Shown piece after piece: positions 18,233 through 27,363 of a DNA stretch of 64,000 nucleotides. The translations under genes and the position numbers were made by a program. Location of the stretch: contig NZ_FCOJ02000012.1 in the NCBI RefSeq assembly GCF_001545035.1, positions 1 to 64,000 of the forward strand, written 5' to 3'. The notes below the pieces were generated by a model that saw only the letters and a list, made by a program, of their open reading frames with translations, made no database searches and was not told where the DNA came from. Each line of letters opens with the position of its first letter. The first letter of the stretch is position 1. Origin of the DNA: Caballeronia glebae (GTDB taxonomy: Bacteria; Pseudomonadota; Gammaproteobacteria; Burkholderiales; Burkholderiaceae).

Positions 18233-18471
18233 AAAGCGCGTCAAATCGGCGCGTTTCCGGCACAGAAACGGGCGCATCGTCGGAACGCGCGCTTTTACCA
18301 ATATCGCAACAATTGCGGTGTGTAGTCAGTATTTACCTGCGATTGCGGGCCGGTATTCATCCATTCCCGACAACAATGTGTTGGTTCAATCGGTATTTTT
18401 GTCTAATAGGAACACTCCTAAACTGCCTCTCAAGCGTCGGCCTCGGCGCATCGGCATTCAGGAGGTTGCAA

Positions 18472-18711
18472 ATGAAAAGCACTTTGATCGGCGGTCTCGT
18501 TTTGTCCGCGCTTCTCGCCAGCGCGCCGGCTTTCGCACAATCGGCGTCGGCGGCCAAGACTCGCGCCGAAGTGAAGGCGGAACTCGCGAGCGCGCGTCGC
18601 GCGGGCGATCTGGATGCCGTGAATTCACTGAGCTATCCGCAGTTGCGTCCCTATCAGGAGCGGCATGCGCAACTTCAAGTCGACGGGCGCGACGGCGCAA
18701 GTTCGCATTGA
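18472..18711 (+). CDS. DUF4148-family small exported protein
   Basis: 79 aa. It has a signal peptide (MKSTLIGGLVLSALLASAPAFA) and a short mature part with the DUF4148 pattern: KTRAEVKAELASARRAGDL and a repeated Tyr-Pro (SYPQLRPYQ). This family is abundant in Burkholderiaceae and periplasmic. An AGGAGG precedes the start. A strong terminator follows. Function unknown. Confidence 0.9.
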   Translation: MKSTLIGGLVLSALLASAPAFAQSASAAKTRAEVKAELASARRAGDLDAVNSLSYPQLRPYQERHAQLQVDGRDGASSH

Positions 18712-18785
18712 GCAGCGGCGTGTTCGAAGAATCAGAGAAAGCAGTCTGAACTGGTCCTCCTCCACCGTCGAACAGAAGGTGGTTA

Positions 18786-18816
18786 CGCCCGGCGCGCCCG
18801 CGCCGGGCGTTTTTTT
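18786..18816. terminator. Intrinsic terminator between DUF4148 and AEC genes
   Basis: Perfect 9-bp stem CGCCCGGCG/CGCCGGGCG with a 6-base loop and a run of seven T on the plus strand; serves the DUF4148 gene, which converges with the AEC transporter gene. Confidence 0.88.
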
Positions 18817-18821
18817 CGCGC

Positions 18822-19802
18822 TCAGAGCATCACAGTCAGACAAAGCGTGACCGTGATGAGCGAAACGATCGTCGAGAAGAGAATCGAACTCGACGTCACG
18901 CCGCCCTCGCGCCGATAAAACTCCGCGAGCATGAACGGGCCGGTGCCGGTCGGCAGCGCGCTCAGAATCACCGCGGTCTTCGCCCAAAGCGGCGGCAAAG
19001 CGAAAAGATGAAACGCGAGCCACCAGGTCAAAAGCGGCTGGGCGATCAGCTTGAGCGCGACGAGCGCGCTCGTCGTCCTGATGTCGCGCGCCTCGCCTTT
19101 CGCGCCGAGAAAGAGGCCCAGCGCGACGAGCGCACACGGGCTCGCCGCGCCGCCGAGGAGCTTGAGCAACGCCTCCGCGCCTTCGGGCACGCGCGCGCCC
19201 GAGCCGCTCAGCAACGCGCCCGCGAGCGGCGCGATCAGCAGCGGATTCTTCACGAGCGACTTCGCCACATGCCCGAGCGTTGCGCCGATGTGCTTCTCGG
19301 TTTGCAGTCCGAGTTCGATCAACACGATCGCCACCGCGAACAGCACGCACACGGTGATGATCGTCGCGATCACGGCGGGCGCGAGACTTTCCTTGCCGAA
19401 CGCGAGCAGGCAAAGCGGCAAGCCGACGAAACCGGTGTTCGGATACGCGGCGTTCAAGCCGTCGATGCTCGCATCGGCGAGATGACGCGACTGCATTAGG
19501 CGCACGATGAGCGTCAGCAGGAAGATCGCCGCCGAGCCGATGCCGAACGCGGCGATGAACGCGGGCTGATCGAGCATGGACCACGGCGTCTTCGCCATGA
19601 TGTCGAAGAGCAGCGCGGGCAGCGCGAGATAAACGACGAAACGATTGAGTTCGGATGCGGCGGTCGGCCCGAGCTTGTTCAGCTTGCGGCACGCGTAGCC
19701 CGCGAAGATGAGACCGAAGACCGGCAGGATGATCGTGAAGAGCGGCTTAAGAAGCGAAGGCAGCGAGGCGAATGCTTGAGGCAGGGAAACCGGCGAAGGC
19801 AT
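18822..19802 (-). CDS. AEC-family (auxin efflux carrier) transporter
   Basis: 326 aa membrane protein with about ten helices and the inverted five-helix repeat of the AEC/bile-acid-sodium superfamily. Typical pieces: IFAGYACRKLNKLG after the first helix, VVYLALPALLFD, and the re-entrant NTGFVGLPL and PTGTGPFMLAEF motifs. Bacterial members carry malonate or other organic acids. It stands alone, so the substrate is not indicated. The 512-bp gap upstream has three copies of the dispersed motif. Confidence 0.92.
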   Translation of the reverse strand: MPSPVSLPQAFASLPSLLKPLFTIILPVFGLIFAGYACRKLNKLGPTAASELNRFVVYLALPALLFDIMAKTPWSMLDQPAFIAAFGIGSAAIFLLTLIVRLMQSRHLADASIDGLNAAYPNTGFVGLPLCLLAFGKESLAPAVIATIITVCVLFAVAIVLIELGLQTEKHIGATLGHVAKSLVKNPLLIAPLAGALLSGSGARVPEGAEALLKLLGGAASPCALVALGLFLGAKGEARDIRTTSALVALKLIAQPLLTWWLAFHLFALPPLWAKTAVILSALPTGTGPFMLAEFYRREGGVTSSSILFSTIVSLITVTLCLTVML

Positions 19803-19859
19803 GAGACAACTGCGCTGAGCGTGAGAGGAAGAGAGCGAAAGAATACTCCGAGTTTAAAA

Positions 19860-19879
19860 GGTGAGACGATTCGGGAGCC
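19860..19879 (+). repeat. Dispersed motif copy A
   Basis: GGTGAGACGATTCGGGAGCC. Matches the consensus GGTGAGG-N3-TTCGGGAGC except for one base after GGTGAG. In the AEC-lipocalin gap. Confidence 0.7.
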
Positions 19880-20105
19880 TCGCGACGGTGAGCCTGAGGT
19901 TGCGCGCGCGGCTCACTCATCGACAGATCATCGGGATTTCGAAACAATGCAGAATCTCACTCGCATTGTTAAATAGACGGCGCAAGCCATTGTTCCTTAA
20001 CGCATTCGATGTTTCTCCTTCTCTTGCGACGCGTCATCCCCGCGAATCCGTTCGACCGGTGATTCGCAATCTCCCGCCGACGGTAAATCCACGCGCGTCG
20101 ATTAA

Positions 20106-20123
20106 GGTGAGGTGATTCGGGAG
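20106..20123 (+). repeat. Dispersed motif copy B
   Basis: GGTGAGGTGATTCGGGAG. Full match to the conserved GGTGAGG and TTCGGGAG blocks; same orientation as copy A, 246 bp away. Confidence 0.75.
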
Positions 20124-20230
20124 ACGGGAAAACGCGGTCTCGCCGAGCCGCGTGTGCGAAATAAAAGCCAATCAGGACAGCCACTTGCGCTTCGCGCGGT
20201 ATTTGGCACGCGTCGCCGGACGCTGCTTGC

Positions 20231-20250
20231 GGTGAGGAAATTCGGGAGCC
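20231..20250 (+). repeat. Dispersed motif copy C
   Basis: GGTGAGGAAATTCGGGAGCC. Full match to both blocks; 125 bp after copy B and about 65 bp upstream of the lipocalin start, so it lies in the probable promoter region. Confidence 0.75.
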
Positions 20251-20314
20251 GCGCGCGGGCGGAATAAAGTTTGCTGCTCCGTCTGCCTTCGTACTTCTCA
20301 CGCAACCAGGAAAC

Positions 20315-20884
20315 ATGACTATCAGAAGAGCTTGGACATACGGTGCCGCGGCGCTGGTTTTGATCGGCGGCGTCGCCACGCTGGCCGCATGCGCTTCGAA
20401 CGGCGCGCGCAAAAGCGGCAATGACAATGTGCCCGAACCGTCGAAGGCGGTGGACCTCGATCGCTATCTCGGACAATGGCACGAGTTCGCGCGCTACGAA
20501 AATCGCTTCGAGCGCAATTGCGAAGTCGTCACCGCGAACTACGCGCGACGCGAGGACGGGCTCGTATCCGTCATCAACGCATGCAGGCAAGGCGGACCGA
20601 CCGGTCCGTACCGGACAGCGGAAGGACGCGCGAAGATCGTCCCCGGTTCGAACGGGACGAAGCTGAAAGTGTCATTCTTCGGCCCGTTCTACGTTGGCGA
20701 CTATTGGATTCTCGATCACGCCGACGATTACACGTGGTCCATCGTCGGCGAACCGAGCGGGCGCTATTTGTGGATATTGACGCGTGAAGCGAAGCCTTCA
20801 GCGGAGTTGCGCCGCACGCTGATCGAGCGCACGCGCGCGCTGGGCTACGACGTTACGATGCTGCGCGAGACGCAGCAGGGCTGA
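20315..20884 (+). CDS. blc: Outer-membrane lipocalin (Blc family)
   Basis: 189 aa lipoprotein. Signal peptide with lipobox LAAC (Cys26), then the lipocalin signature YLGQWHEFARYENRFER and the long barrel segment with YVGDYWILDHADDYTWSIVGEPSGRYLWILTRE. Bacterial lipocalins bind lysophospholipids or fatty acids under membrane stress. The gene converges with a small lipoprotein gene, 4 bp apart. The stress role is from family knowledge. Confidence 0.94.
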   Translation: MTIRRAWTYGAAALVLIGGVATLAACASNGARKSGNDNVPEPSKAVDLDRYLGQWHEFARYENRFERNCEVVTANYARREDGLVSVINACRQGGPTGPYRTAEGRAKIVPGSNGTKLKVSFFGPFYVGDYWILDHADDYTWSIVGEPSGRYLWILTREAKPSAELRRTLIERTRALGYDVTMLRETQQG

Positions 20885-20888
20885 CTTC

Positions 20889-21167
20889 TTAGCTTCCCTT
20901 GCAGGCGACGAGTAGCGAGTTCTGATTGTTCTCAGTCGATTGATCGAGGACGTCGTAGCCGGCCGGACAGAGCACCTTCGCGTTGTCCGCGCAATTCTTC
21001 CAGCCGCCGTAAGCGGGGCATTGAATCTGCTGCGTGGGACGTCCGTCGGCGGAAAAAAGCGGCGGCGCGCTGCTGCATCCGGCGAGCGCCCACGCGCCGC
21101 CCGCGAGCATGACCGAAAGGCCGATCGATCTGCCAAACCCGATCCCGTTTTTAATCCCGAATTTCAT
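20889..21167 (-). CDS. Small Cys-rich lipoprotein
   Basis: 92 aa. Signal peptide with lipobox LAGC (Cys31). The mature domain is short and has four further Cys in QCPAYGGWKNCADN, VLCPAGYDV and VACKG, which suggests two disulphides in the periplasm. I do not recognise a named family. Convergent with the lipocalin gene. Confidence 0.82.
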   Translation of the reverse strand: MKFGIKNGIGFGRSIGLSVMLAGGAWALAGCSSAPPLFSADGRPTQQIQCPAYGGWKNCADNAKVLCPAGYDVLDQSTENNQNSLLVACKGS

Positions 21168-21258
21168 CGTTACCCCTTTGATTTTTGGTCGTTATTTTCG
21201 ATTTCGGGAGTATGCCACGGGGAGCTTTCGGGCCGATTCGCCCGTGCGCGAAAGTCCG

Positions 21259-22740
21259 TCAGACGGCGATTCCGAGCGCCGCGATCTTCTTGTACAACGT
21301 AGCCCGCCCGATGCCGATTTGCTCCGCCGCGTCCGAGACGCGCCCGCCGCTCGCGCGCAATGCATCGGAGAGAAAGCGCCGCTCGAAATCGGCCATCGCG
21401 TCGGCATAGGACACGTTCGGCGGATCGCCGTCGTTCTGTGCAGCCGGTTCGGCCTGCGCCGCGATCGCGACGCGCCCGGCATCGATGAACGCGGAGAGCG
21501 CGCGGGCGTCGATATGCTCGGTCTCGGAAAGCATCAACGCGCGTTCGAGCGTGTTGCGCAGTTCGCGGACATTGCCGGGCCACGAATAGGCTTCGAGCAT
21601 CTGCAAACCGTCTTTATGCAGCACGAAATGGCCAACGTGCCCCGGTCTCGTATCGGCCGACAGATCTTCGAGGATCGCGTAGGCGAGCGCTTCGATATCG
21701 CCGAGCCGGTCGCGCAACGGCGGCGCCTGAATCGTCAGTACGTTCAGCCGATAGAACAGGTCCGCGCGAAAACGTCCCGCCGCGACGAGCGCGGGCAGAT
21801 CGGCGGACGTCGCCGCGATAATGCGCACGTCCGCGCGCACGATGCGATTCGAGCCGAGCGGCTCGAACTCCTTGTCCTGCAACACGCGCAGCAGCTTGCC
21901 CTGAAGCGGCAGCGGCATGTCGCCGATTTCGTCGAGAAAGAGCGTGCCGCCGTCGGCCAGTTCGAACTTGCCCACGCGCCCTTTCCGTTCCGCGCCCGTG
22001 TACGCGCCCGCCGCCGCGCCGAAGAACTCGACTTCGAGCAGCGTGTCCGGAATCGCGGCGACGTTGACGGTCACGAGCGGCTTGCCCGCGCGCGTCGATG
22101 CCCCGTGGATCGAATGCGCGAGCAGTTCCTTGCCGGTTCCGGTTTCGCCGAGCAGGAGCACCGGCGAATCGACGAGCGCGGCGCGCCGCGCCTGACGCTT
22201 CACTTCGAGACTGACCGGGCTCGTGCCGACGAAGCTCGAAAACGTGTACTTCGCGCGCCGCGCCTGCGCGAGCGACTGGCGCGTCGCGATCAGTTCCTGC
22301 TGCACGCGCGAGTAATGCGCGAAAAGCGGCGTGAGCGCTTTCATCTCGTCGAAGAGCGCGAAGCCGATTGCGCCGACGGTTGCGCCCGAGTCGTCCTTGA
22401 GCGGCAGACGCGTGACGACGAGTGGCTCGCGATCCGTTTCCAGCACGTCGAGCAGGATCGGCTTGCCGGTCGCGACGACCTCGCGCATCAGGCTGTTCGG
22501 AATCACCGCTTCGCAGTCGAGGCCGATCGCGTCGAGCGGATCGTCGAAGCCGAAGCGCGCCGCGTAGCGCTTGTTGATCCACACGACGCGCGCGTCCGCA
22601 TCGACGATGAAGGTGCCTTCGCTCAGATTCTCGAAGGTCTTGAAAAGCGATTCCATCGCGCGGCGCATCACGTCGCTATAGTCTGCGGGCACGTTGATCC
22701 AGTCGTTGCGCATGATGCCCATATTCTCAATTTTCTCCAT
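21259..22740 (-). CDS. Sigma-54-dependent activator (PAS, AAA+, Fis)
   Basis: 493 aa bacterial enhancer-binding protein. PAS-like N-terminus (about 30-130), AAA+ core (about 168-400) with Walker A GETGTGKE (198-205), GAYTGA (245-250, the Tyr variant of GAFTGA that contacts sigma-54) and Walker B GGTLFLDE (264-271), and a Fis helix-turn-helix at the end ([20 protein letters not shown]). It lies divergently from the GntP permease and 3-hydroxybutyrate dehydrogenase genes; the gap has a canonical -24/-12 promoter and palindromes, making those genes the clear target. Ligand sensed by the PAS domain is unknown, plausibly 3-hydroxybutyrate. Confidence 0.95.
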   Translation of the reverse strand: MEKIENMGIMRNDWINVPADYSDVMRRAMESLFKTFENLSEGTFIVDADARVVWINKRYAARFGFDDPLDAIGLDCEAVIPNSLMREVVATGKPILLDVLETDREPLVVTRLPLKDDSGATVGAIGFALFDEMKALTPLFAHYSRVQQELIATRQSLAQARRAKYTFSSFVGTSPVSLEVKRQARRAALVDSPVLLLGETGTGKELLAHSIHGASTRAGKPLVTVNVAAIPDTLLEVEFFGAAAGAYTGAERKGRVGKFELADGGTLFLDEIGDMPLPLQGKLLRVLQDKEFEPLGSNRIVRADVRIIAATSADLPALVAAGRFRADLFYRLNVLTIQAPPLRDRLGDIEALAYAILEDLSADTRPGHVGHFVLHKDGLQMLEAYSWPGNVRELRNTLERALMLSETEHIDARALSAFIDAGRVAIAAQAEPAAQNDGDPPNVSYADAMADFERRFLSDALRASGGRVSDAAEQIGIGRATLYKKIAALGIAV

Positions 22741-22753
22741 ATCGAGACAAATA

Positions 22754-22767
22754 TCTCAACTTCGAGA
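22754..22767. promoter_or_regulatory. Upstream activator palindrome, distal
   Basis: TCTC-N6-GAGA palindrome, overlapping another GAGA-N6-TCTC at 22744-22757. Probable binding site for the divergent sigma-54 activator; its centre is about 180 bp upstream of the predicted transcription start. Confidence 0.55.
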
Positions 22768-22833
22768 CGTGTCGGCAATCGGCATCTGTACTAGTCTTTG
22801 ACAGGAAGCGCCGCGATTTTGACACGCGCAGGC

Positions 22834-22849
22834 GTCTCGATTCGGAGAC
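22834..22849. promoter_or_regulatory. Upstream activator palindrome, proximal
   Basis: GTCTC-GATTCG-GAGAC, 5-bp perfect arms, same TCTC-N6-GAGA core as the distal site. It lies about 66 bp before the -24 element, the normal place for an enhancer site. A second small palindrome AGACA-TT-TGTCT follows at once. Confidence 0.65.
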
Positions 22850-22913
22850 ATTTGTCTGAAACTTTGCGGTGTCATCCTTGCCCGGTGCCCGTCGCGCCAG
22901 CGTCTCAGCGCAT

Positions 22914-22930
22914 TGGCACGAAAACTGCAT
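22914..22930 (+). promoter_or_regulatory. Sigma-54 (-24/-12) promoter for gntP-bdhA
   Basis: TGGCACGAAAACTGCAT: invariant GG (22915-22916) and GC (22927-22928) are 12 bases apart, and TGGCAC matches the -24 consensus exactly. Expected start about 12 bases after the GC, some 80 bases before the permease ATG. Confidence 0.85.
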
Positions 22931-23021
22931 TCTGCCCGCGCGGTGCGTTATCGATGCGCTAGCAGCGCTTCCAGAAGAAGCGCGCGGACAGTTTCAAAAA
23001 ACAGACCAATCCGGAGACTCA

Positions 23022-24422
23022 ATGTCGTTCATCATCGTGCTCGCCGCCCTGGCGTTCCTGATGCTCGCCGCCTATCGCGGCTACAGCGTCATTCTTTTTG
23101 CGCCGATCGCCGCGCTCGCGGCCGTCCTTCTCACCGATCCCGCCGCCGTCGCGCCGGTTTTCTCCGGCATCTTCATGGAGAAGATGGTCGGCTTCGTCAA
23201 GCTCTACTTCCCGGTCTTCCTGCTCGGCGCGGTATTCGGCAAGGTCATCGAACTGTCGGGATTCTCGGAGTCGATCGTCGCCGCCGCCATTCGATACATC
23301 GGCAAGTCGCGCGTGAATGCGGTGATCGTCGCGGTCTGCGCGCTGCTCACCTATGGCGGCGTGTCGTTGTTCGTCGTCGTGTTCGCCGTGTATCCGTTCG
23401 CGGCGGAAATGTATCGGCAGAGCAATATTCCCAAGCGCCTGATGCCGGGCGCGATCGCGCTGGGCGCGTTCTCGTTCACGATGGATTCGCTGCCGGGCAC
23501 GCCGCAGATTCAGAACATTATCCCGACGACGTTCTTCAAGACGACCGGCTGGGCCGCGCCGTGGCTCGGCGTGATCGGCTCGGTGTTCATCATCGTCGTG
23601 GGTCTGACGTTTCTAGAATGGCGCCGCCGTTCGGCGATGGCCAAGGGCGAAGGCTACGGCACGTCGCTCGTGAACGAGCCGGAGCGCGTGGAATCGACCT
23701 CGCTGCCGAATCCGCTGCTCGCGGTCGCGCCGCTGATCCTCGTCGGCGTCGCCAACTTCGCGCTGACGAAGTGGATTCCGACGTGGTACGGCGCGAGCTA
23801 CACGGTGCCGCCGGAAGTGCTGCCGGGCGTGCATGCGCCGGTCACGACGGCCGTCAAGACCGTCGTCGCGATCTGGGCGGTCGAAGGCGCGTTGCTGCTC
23901 GGCATCGTGCTCGTGCTGCTGAGCGCGTTCTCGCGCGTGAAGGAACGCTTCGCGGTGGGCACGCGCGCGGCGGTCGCGGGCGCGCTGCTCGCGGCGATGA
24001 ACACGGCTTCCGAATACGGTTTCGGCGGCGTGATCGCGGCTTTGCCGGGCTTTCTCGTGGTCAGCGATGCGTTGAAGAGCATCCCGAATCCGCTTGTCAA
24101 CGCGGCCATTTCCGTGAGCTCGCTCGCGGGCATCACCGGCTCGGCGTCGGGCGGCATGAGCATCGCGCTCGCCGCGATGTCCGATACGTTCATCGCCGGC
24201 GCGCAGGCCGCGCACATTCCGCTCGAAGTGCTGCATCGCGTCGTGGCGATGGCGTCCGGCGGCATGGACACGCTGCCGCACAACGGCGCGGTCATCACGC
24301 TGCTCGCGGTGACGGGGCTCACGCACCGCGAGTCGTATCGCGATATTTTCGCGGTGACGGTCATCAAGACGCTGGCCGTGTTCTTCGTGATCGCGGTGTA
24401 TTACATGACCGGCATCGTTTGA
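23022..24422 (+). CDS. GntP-family permease, probable 3-hydroxybutyrate importer
   Basis: 466 aa proton symporter with about 12 helices. GntP hallmarks include GFVKLYFPVFLLGAVFGKV, LLTYGGVSLFVVVFAVYPFA, FTMDSLPGTPQIQNIIP and SGGMDTLPHNGAVITLL. The start has a GGAG upstream. The next gene encodes 3-hydroxybutyrate dehydrogenase 105 bp later, and both follow the sigma-54 promoter, so uptake of D-3-hydroxybutyrate rather than gluconate is the better inference; GntP proteins linked to this dehydrogenase have been named hydroxybutyrate permeases. Confidence 0.9.
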   Translation: MSFIIVLAALAFLMLAAYRGYSVILFAPIAALAAVLLTDPAAVAPVFSGIFMEKMVGFVKLYFPVFLLGAVFGKVIELSGFSESIVAAAIRYIGKSRVNAVIVAVCALLTYGGVSLFVVVFAVYPFAAEMYRQSNIPKRLMPGAIALGAFSFTMDSLPGTPQIQNIIPTTFFKTTGWAAPWLGVIGSVFIIVVGLTFLEWRRRSAMAKGEGYGTSLVNEPERVESTSLPNPLLAVAPLILVGVANFALTKWIPTWYGASYTVPPEVLPGVHAPVTTAVKTVVAIWAVEGALLLGIVLVLLSAFSRVKERFAVGTRAAVAGALLAAMNTASEYGFGGVIAALPGFLVVSDALKSIPNPLVNAAISVSSLAGITGSASGGMSIALAAMSDTFIAGAQAAHIPLEVLHRVVAMASGGMDTLPHNGAVITLLAVTGLTHRESYRDIFAVTVIKTLAVFFVIAVYYMTGIV

Positions 24423-24527
24423 TGTTTTTCTGGGCGCGTGACGAGCCGAAAACCCCGATTTACGCGCCCCGGCCCGACGCACCAAACTTCGCAAGAACCC
24501 AATCGAACCCGAAGGAACAGACCGCGT

Positions 24528-25322
24528 ATGACACAAACCGCATCGAACAGATCGCTCGCCGGCAAGACCGCGCTCGTTACCGGCTCGACGAGCGGCATCG
24601 GCCTCGGCATCGCCACGGCGCTCGCGCAAGCCGGCGCGAATCTCGTGCTCAACGGTTTCGGCGACGTGCAAGGCGCGCTGAAGCAGATCGAAGCGACCGG
24701 CGTCAAAGCCGTGCATCATCCGGCCGACATGACGAAGCCGGAAGAAATCGAAGCGATGATCGCCTTCGCGAGCGAGCAATTCGGCGCCGTCGATGTGCTC
24801 GTGAACAACGCGGGCATTCAGCATGTCGCGACCATCGACGAATTTCCGGTCGATCGCTGGGACGCGATCATCGCGATCAATCTGAGCTCGGCGTTCCACA
24901 CGATGCGCGTCGCGCTACCGCAGATGCGTGCGCGCAACTGGGGCCGCGTGATCAATATCGCGTCGGTGCACGGGCTCGTCGGCTCGGCGGGCAAGTCGGC
25001 TTATGTCGCCGCGAAGCACGGCATTCTCGGCCTGACGAAGGTCGCCGCGCTCGAAAACGCGCGCACCGGCGTGACCGTCAACGCGATCTGCCCGGGCTTC
25101 GTGCTCACGCCGCTCGTGCAGAAGCAGATCGACGACCTCGCCGCGCGCGACTCGCTCACGCCCGATGCCGCGCGCGCGAAGCTGCTCGGCGACAAGCAGC
25201 CGTCGGCGCAGTTCGTGACGGCGCAGCAGATCGGCGAGATGACGGTGTTTCTCTGCTCCGACGCGGCGAGCGAAATGCGCGGCTCGGCGCTGCAGATCGA
25301 CGGCGGATGGAGCGCGCAGTAA
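24528..25322 (+). CDS. bdhA: D-3-hydroxybutyrate dehydrogenase (SDR)
   Basis: 264 aa classical short-chain dehydrogenase. It oxidises D-3-hydroxybutyrate to acetoacetate with NAD+. Cofactor loop TGSTSGIGLGIA, NNAG (in VLVNNAGIQHVA), the catalytic Ser in INIASVHGLVGSAGKSAY, and Tyr-x3-Lys (SAYVAAKHG) are present. The long C-terminal insert with PLVQKQIDDLA is typical of this enzyme rather than generic SDRs. GAAGGA precedes the start. Follows the permease in the sigma-54-driven operon. Confidence 0.92.
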   Translation: MTQTASNRSLAGKTALVTGSTSGIGLGIATALAQAGANLVLNGFGDVQGALKQIEATGVKAVHHPADMTKPEEIEAMIAFASEQFGAVDVLVNNAGIQHVATIDEFPVDRWDAIIAINLSSAFHTMRVALPQMRARNWGRVINIASVHGLVGSAGKSAYVAAKHGILGLTKVAALENARTGVTVNAICPGFVLTPLVQKQIDDLAARDSLTPDAARAKLLGDKQPSAQFVTAQQIGEMTVFLCSDAASEMRGSALQIDGGWSAQ

Positions 25323-25478
25323 GCGACGCGCGCGTTATCGGCGACATTCCGCCGCACGTGAGCGTTTTATTCGGAAACCCTTAAAGATCGTGGGGGTTTC
25401 GGCCGTTATGTCCTTGTAATCAGGCGCGCGCCGTCTTTCGAAAAAGGCGGCGCGTGAATTGGAAGAAGCAAGGACATC

Positions 25479-27038
25479 ATGCGCAATAACCAGCCCGTCA
25501 CCCAGCAAGAGTTCGAATTCCCCGCCTCGGAGATGCTCGTCTCCGCCACCGATCTTTCCGGCAACATTCAATACTGCAATCCGGCCTTCGTGTCGGTGTC
25601 GGGCTTCTCGCGCGACGAATTGATCGGCCAGCCGCACAACATCATCCGTCATCCGGACATGCCGCGCGAAGCGTTCGCCGATCTCTGGTCGACCGTGCGC
25701 GCCGGCCGCTCATGGACCGCGCTCGTGAAGAATCGCCGCAAAAACGGCGATCACTACTGGGTGCGCGCGAACGTCACGCCGGTGATGGAGCACGGCAAAG
25801 TCGTAGGCTTCCTCTCGGTGCGAGTGAAGCCGACGCGCGACGAAGTACGCGAGGCGACCACGCTCTATGCGCAGATCAAGGCGGGCAACGCGTCGCACCG
25901 GCTCGTGCGCGGCGCGCTCGTGAAGCACGGCATCGCGGGCAAGATCGCGTCGCTCGCGAACATGCCGGTAAGCGCGCGTCTCGCCGTGGCTTTCGCGGCC
26001 GTGCCCGCCAGCATGCTGATCGCGGCGCTGGCCGGCTGGCGCGGTGCGCCGCCGCTGCCTTTCTGGATCGCGTTCGGCGCGAGTTCGGCCGTGAGCTTCG
26101 CGGGCTGGCTCGCGCTTTCGCGTCAGGTCGATGCCCCGGTACGCACGATGTCCAGCTTCGCCGCGCGCATGGCGGCGGGCGACCTGACCGCGGACATGCC
26201 CGATGCGCGCCACGACGATCTCGGCGACGTGCAGCGCGCGCTCGGCCAGTTGAAGGCCAATCTCGCGGCGATCGTGTTCGACGTGCGCGGCCAGATCGGC
26301 GGCATGCTCGACGCCGCCAACGAGATTTCGAGCGGCAACACGGACCTGTCGCGCCGCACGGAGATGCAGGCGGCGTCGCTCGAACAGACGGCCGCGACGA
26401 TGGATCAGCTCACCACGACCGTGCAAGGCAACGCCGACGCCACCGTGCGCGCGCTGGAACTCGTGAAGGAAGCGCAGGCGGCGGCGGACGACGGCGGGCG
26501 CATCGCGAGCCAGGTCGAGCAGACGATGGCGGGCATCACGGCGGCGTCGCGGCGCATCGCGGACATCACCGATGTCATCGACGGCATCGCGTTCCAGACC
26601 AACATCCTCGCGTTGAACGCGGCCGTCGAGGCGGCGCGGGCGGGCGAAGCGGGCCGCTCGTTCGCGGTCGTCGCGACCGAAGTGCGCAATCTCGCGCAGC
26701 GCTGCGCGGCATCGGCGAAGGAAATCGAAGGCGTCGTGGCGACGAGCGTCGCGCAGATCGCGGAAGGCACGAACCTCGTCACGCGCACGACGAGCCAGAT
26801 GCGCGCCATCGACGAAGCGGTGAACCGCGTGTCGGCGATCATCATGGAAGTGGCGAAGGCGAGCGGCGAGCAGGCCGACGGCATCGCGCAGGTGAATCAG
26901 GCGGTCGCCCATCTCGACGATTCGACCCAGCAGAACGCCGCGCTCGTCGAGCAGGCCGCGGCCACGGCGCAGCGCCTCGCGCAACGCGCGGTCGTTCTCG
27001 ACGAAGCCGTGCGCCTCTTCACGGTGGCCGAGGCTTGA
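25479..27038 (+). CDS. Aer-like PAS methyl-accepting chemotaxis protein
   Basis: 519 aa. N-terminal PAS (about 18-120, YCNPAFVSVSGFSRDELIGQPHN, then HPDMPREAFADLW, as in the aerotaxis sensor Aer), two short hydrophobic segments (about 165-210), a HAMP-like part (about 210-265) and a cytoplasmic signalling domain with the hairpin tip ITDVIDGIAFQTNILALNAAVEAA. As in Aer, there is no periplasmic sensor domain. Aer uses FAD in the PAS to sense redox state; FAD binding here is inferred. AAGGA upstream of ATG. It is the only chemoreceptor in the window. Confidence 0.93.
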   Translation: MRNNQPVTQQEFEFPASEMLVSATDLSGNIQYCNPAFVSVSGFSRDELIGQPHNIIRHPDMPREAFADLWSTVRAGRSWTALVKNRRKNGDHYWVRANVTPVMEHGKVVGFLSVRVKPTRDEVREATTLYAQIKAGNASHRLVRGALVKHGIAGKIASLANMPVSARLAVAFAAVPASMLIAALAGWRGAPPLPFWIAFGASSAVSFAGWLALSRQVDAPVRTMSSFAARMAAGDLTADMPDARHDDLGDVQRALGQLKANLAAIVFDVRGQIGGMLDAANEISSGNTDLSRRTEMQAASLEQTAATMDQLTTTVQGNADATVRALELVKEAQAAADDGGRIASQVEQTMAGITAASRRIADITDVIDGIAFQTNILALNAAVEAARAGEAGRSFAVVATEVRNLAQRCAASAKEIEGVVATSVAQIAEGTNLVTRTTSQMRAIDEAVNRVSAIIMEVAKASGEQADGIAQVNQAVAHLDDSTQQNAALVEQAAATAQRLAQRAVVLDEAVRLFTVAEA

Positions 27039-27105
27039 GATCGGGCCGGGTCGAAACGCGCATCGCTTGGTACTATCGGAGCATTGCCAACGAGGAGTCT
27101 TTCCG

Positions 27106-27339
27106 ATGACCGCTGAGAACAATCGCACGGAAGAAGCGCGAGCCATGGAACGGATCGTCAACGCGACGCGCCAGGTTCAGTCCGCCTTCCTGGCGCTGCA
27201 GAAACATTTCCCGCCCGAAGGCGACAGCCGGCCGTCGCAAATCGCGCTGCAGACCTTCGACGCCGCGCTTCAGGAACTCGAAGACGCGCAAGCCGCCTTC
27301 GACACCATGCTCAACGATCTGTTCGACGGCAACCGCTGA
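27106..27339 (+). CDS. Small helical hypothetical protein
   Basis: 77 aa acidic protein, predicted all-helical (ARAMERIVNATRQVQSAFLALQKHF, then DAALQELEDAQAAFDTMLNDL). No signal peptide or membrane segment. An AGGAG lies upstream at normal spacing. It follows the chemoreceptor by 67 bp and may be cotranscribed. I do not recognise the family. Confidence 0.78.
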   Translation: MTAENNRTEEARAMERIVNATRQVQSAFLALQKHFPPEGDSRPSQIALQTFDAALQELEDAQAAFDTMLNDLFDGNR

Positions 27340-27363
27340 ACCGCGTCGCGCCGTAGCTACGCA

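Larger units (their letters stand above)
17947..18471. other. 525-bp gene-free region with DnaA-box palindrome
   Basis: No convincing gene. It holds a perfect inverted pair of DnaA boxes (18162-18184), an imperfect inverted repeat GTTTAGTTT/AAACGAAAC (18206-18232) and an AT-rich stretch up to about 18430. It also carries the promoters of the divergent flanking genes. The AT-richness and lack of coding make it a candidate regulatory or protein-binding locus. Confidence 0.6.
19803..20314. other. Gene-free gap with three copies of the dispersed motif
   Basis: 512 bp between divergent AEC and lipocalin genes. No convincing coding frame. It has three copies of GGTGAGN-N3-TTCGGGAG (19860, 20106, 20231) and a degenerate one near 20058. 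Promoters for both flanking genes must lie here. Confidence 0.6.

Noticed and set aside
21196..21210. Ninth copy of the dispersed motif (TTTCGGGAG near the small lipoprotein gene)
   Set aside because: The second block is present but the GGTGAG block is missing.
22913..25384. Frame of more than 800 codons across the GntP and bdhA genes
   Set aside because: Crosses two gene boundaries and the intergenic gap; translation is low-information.
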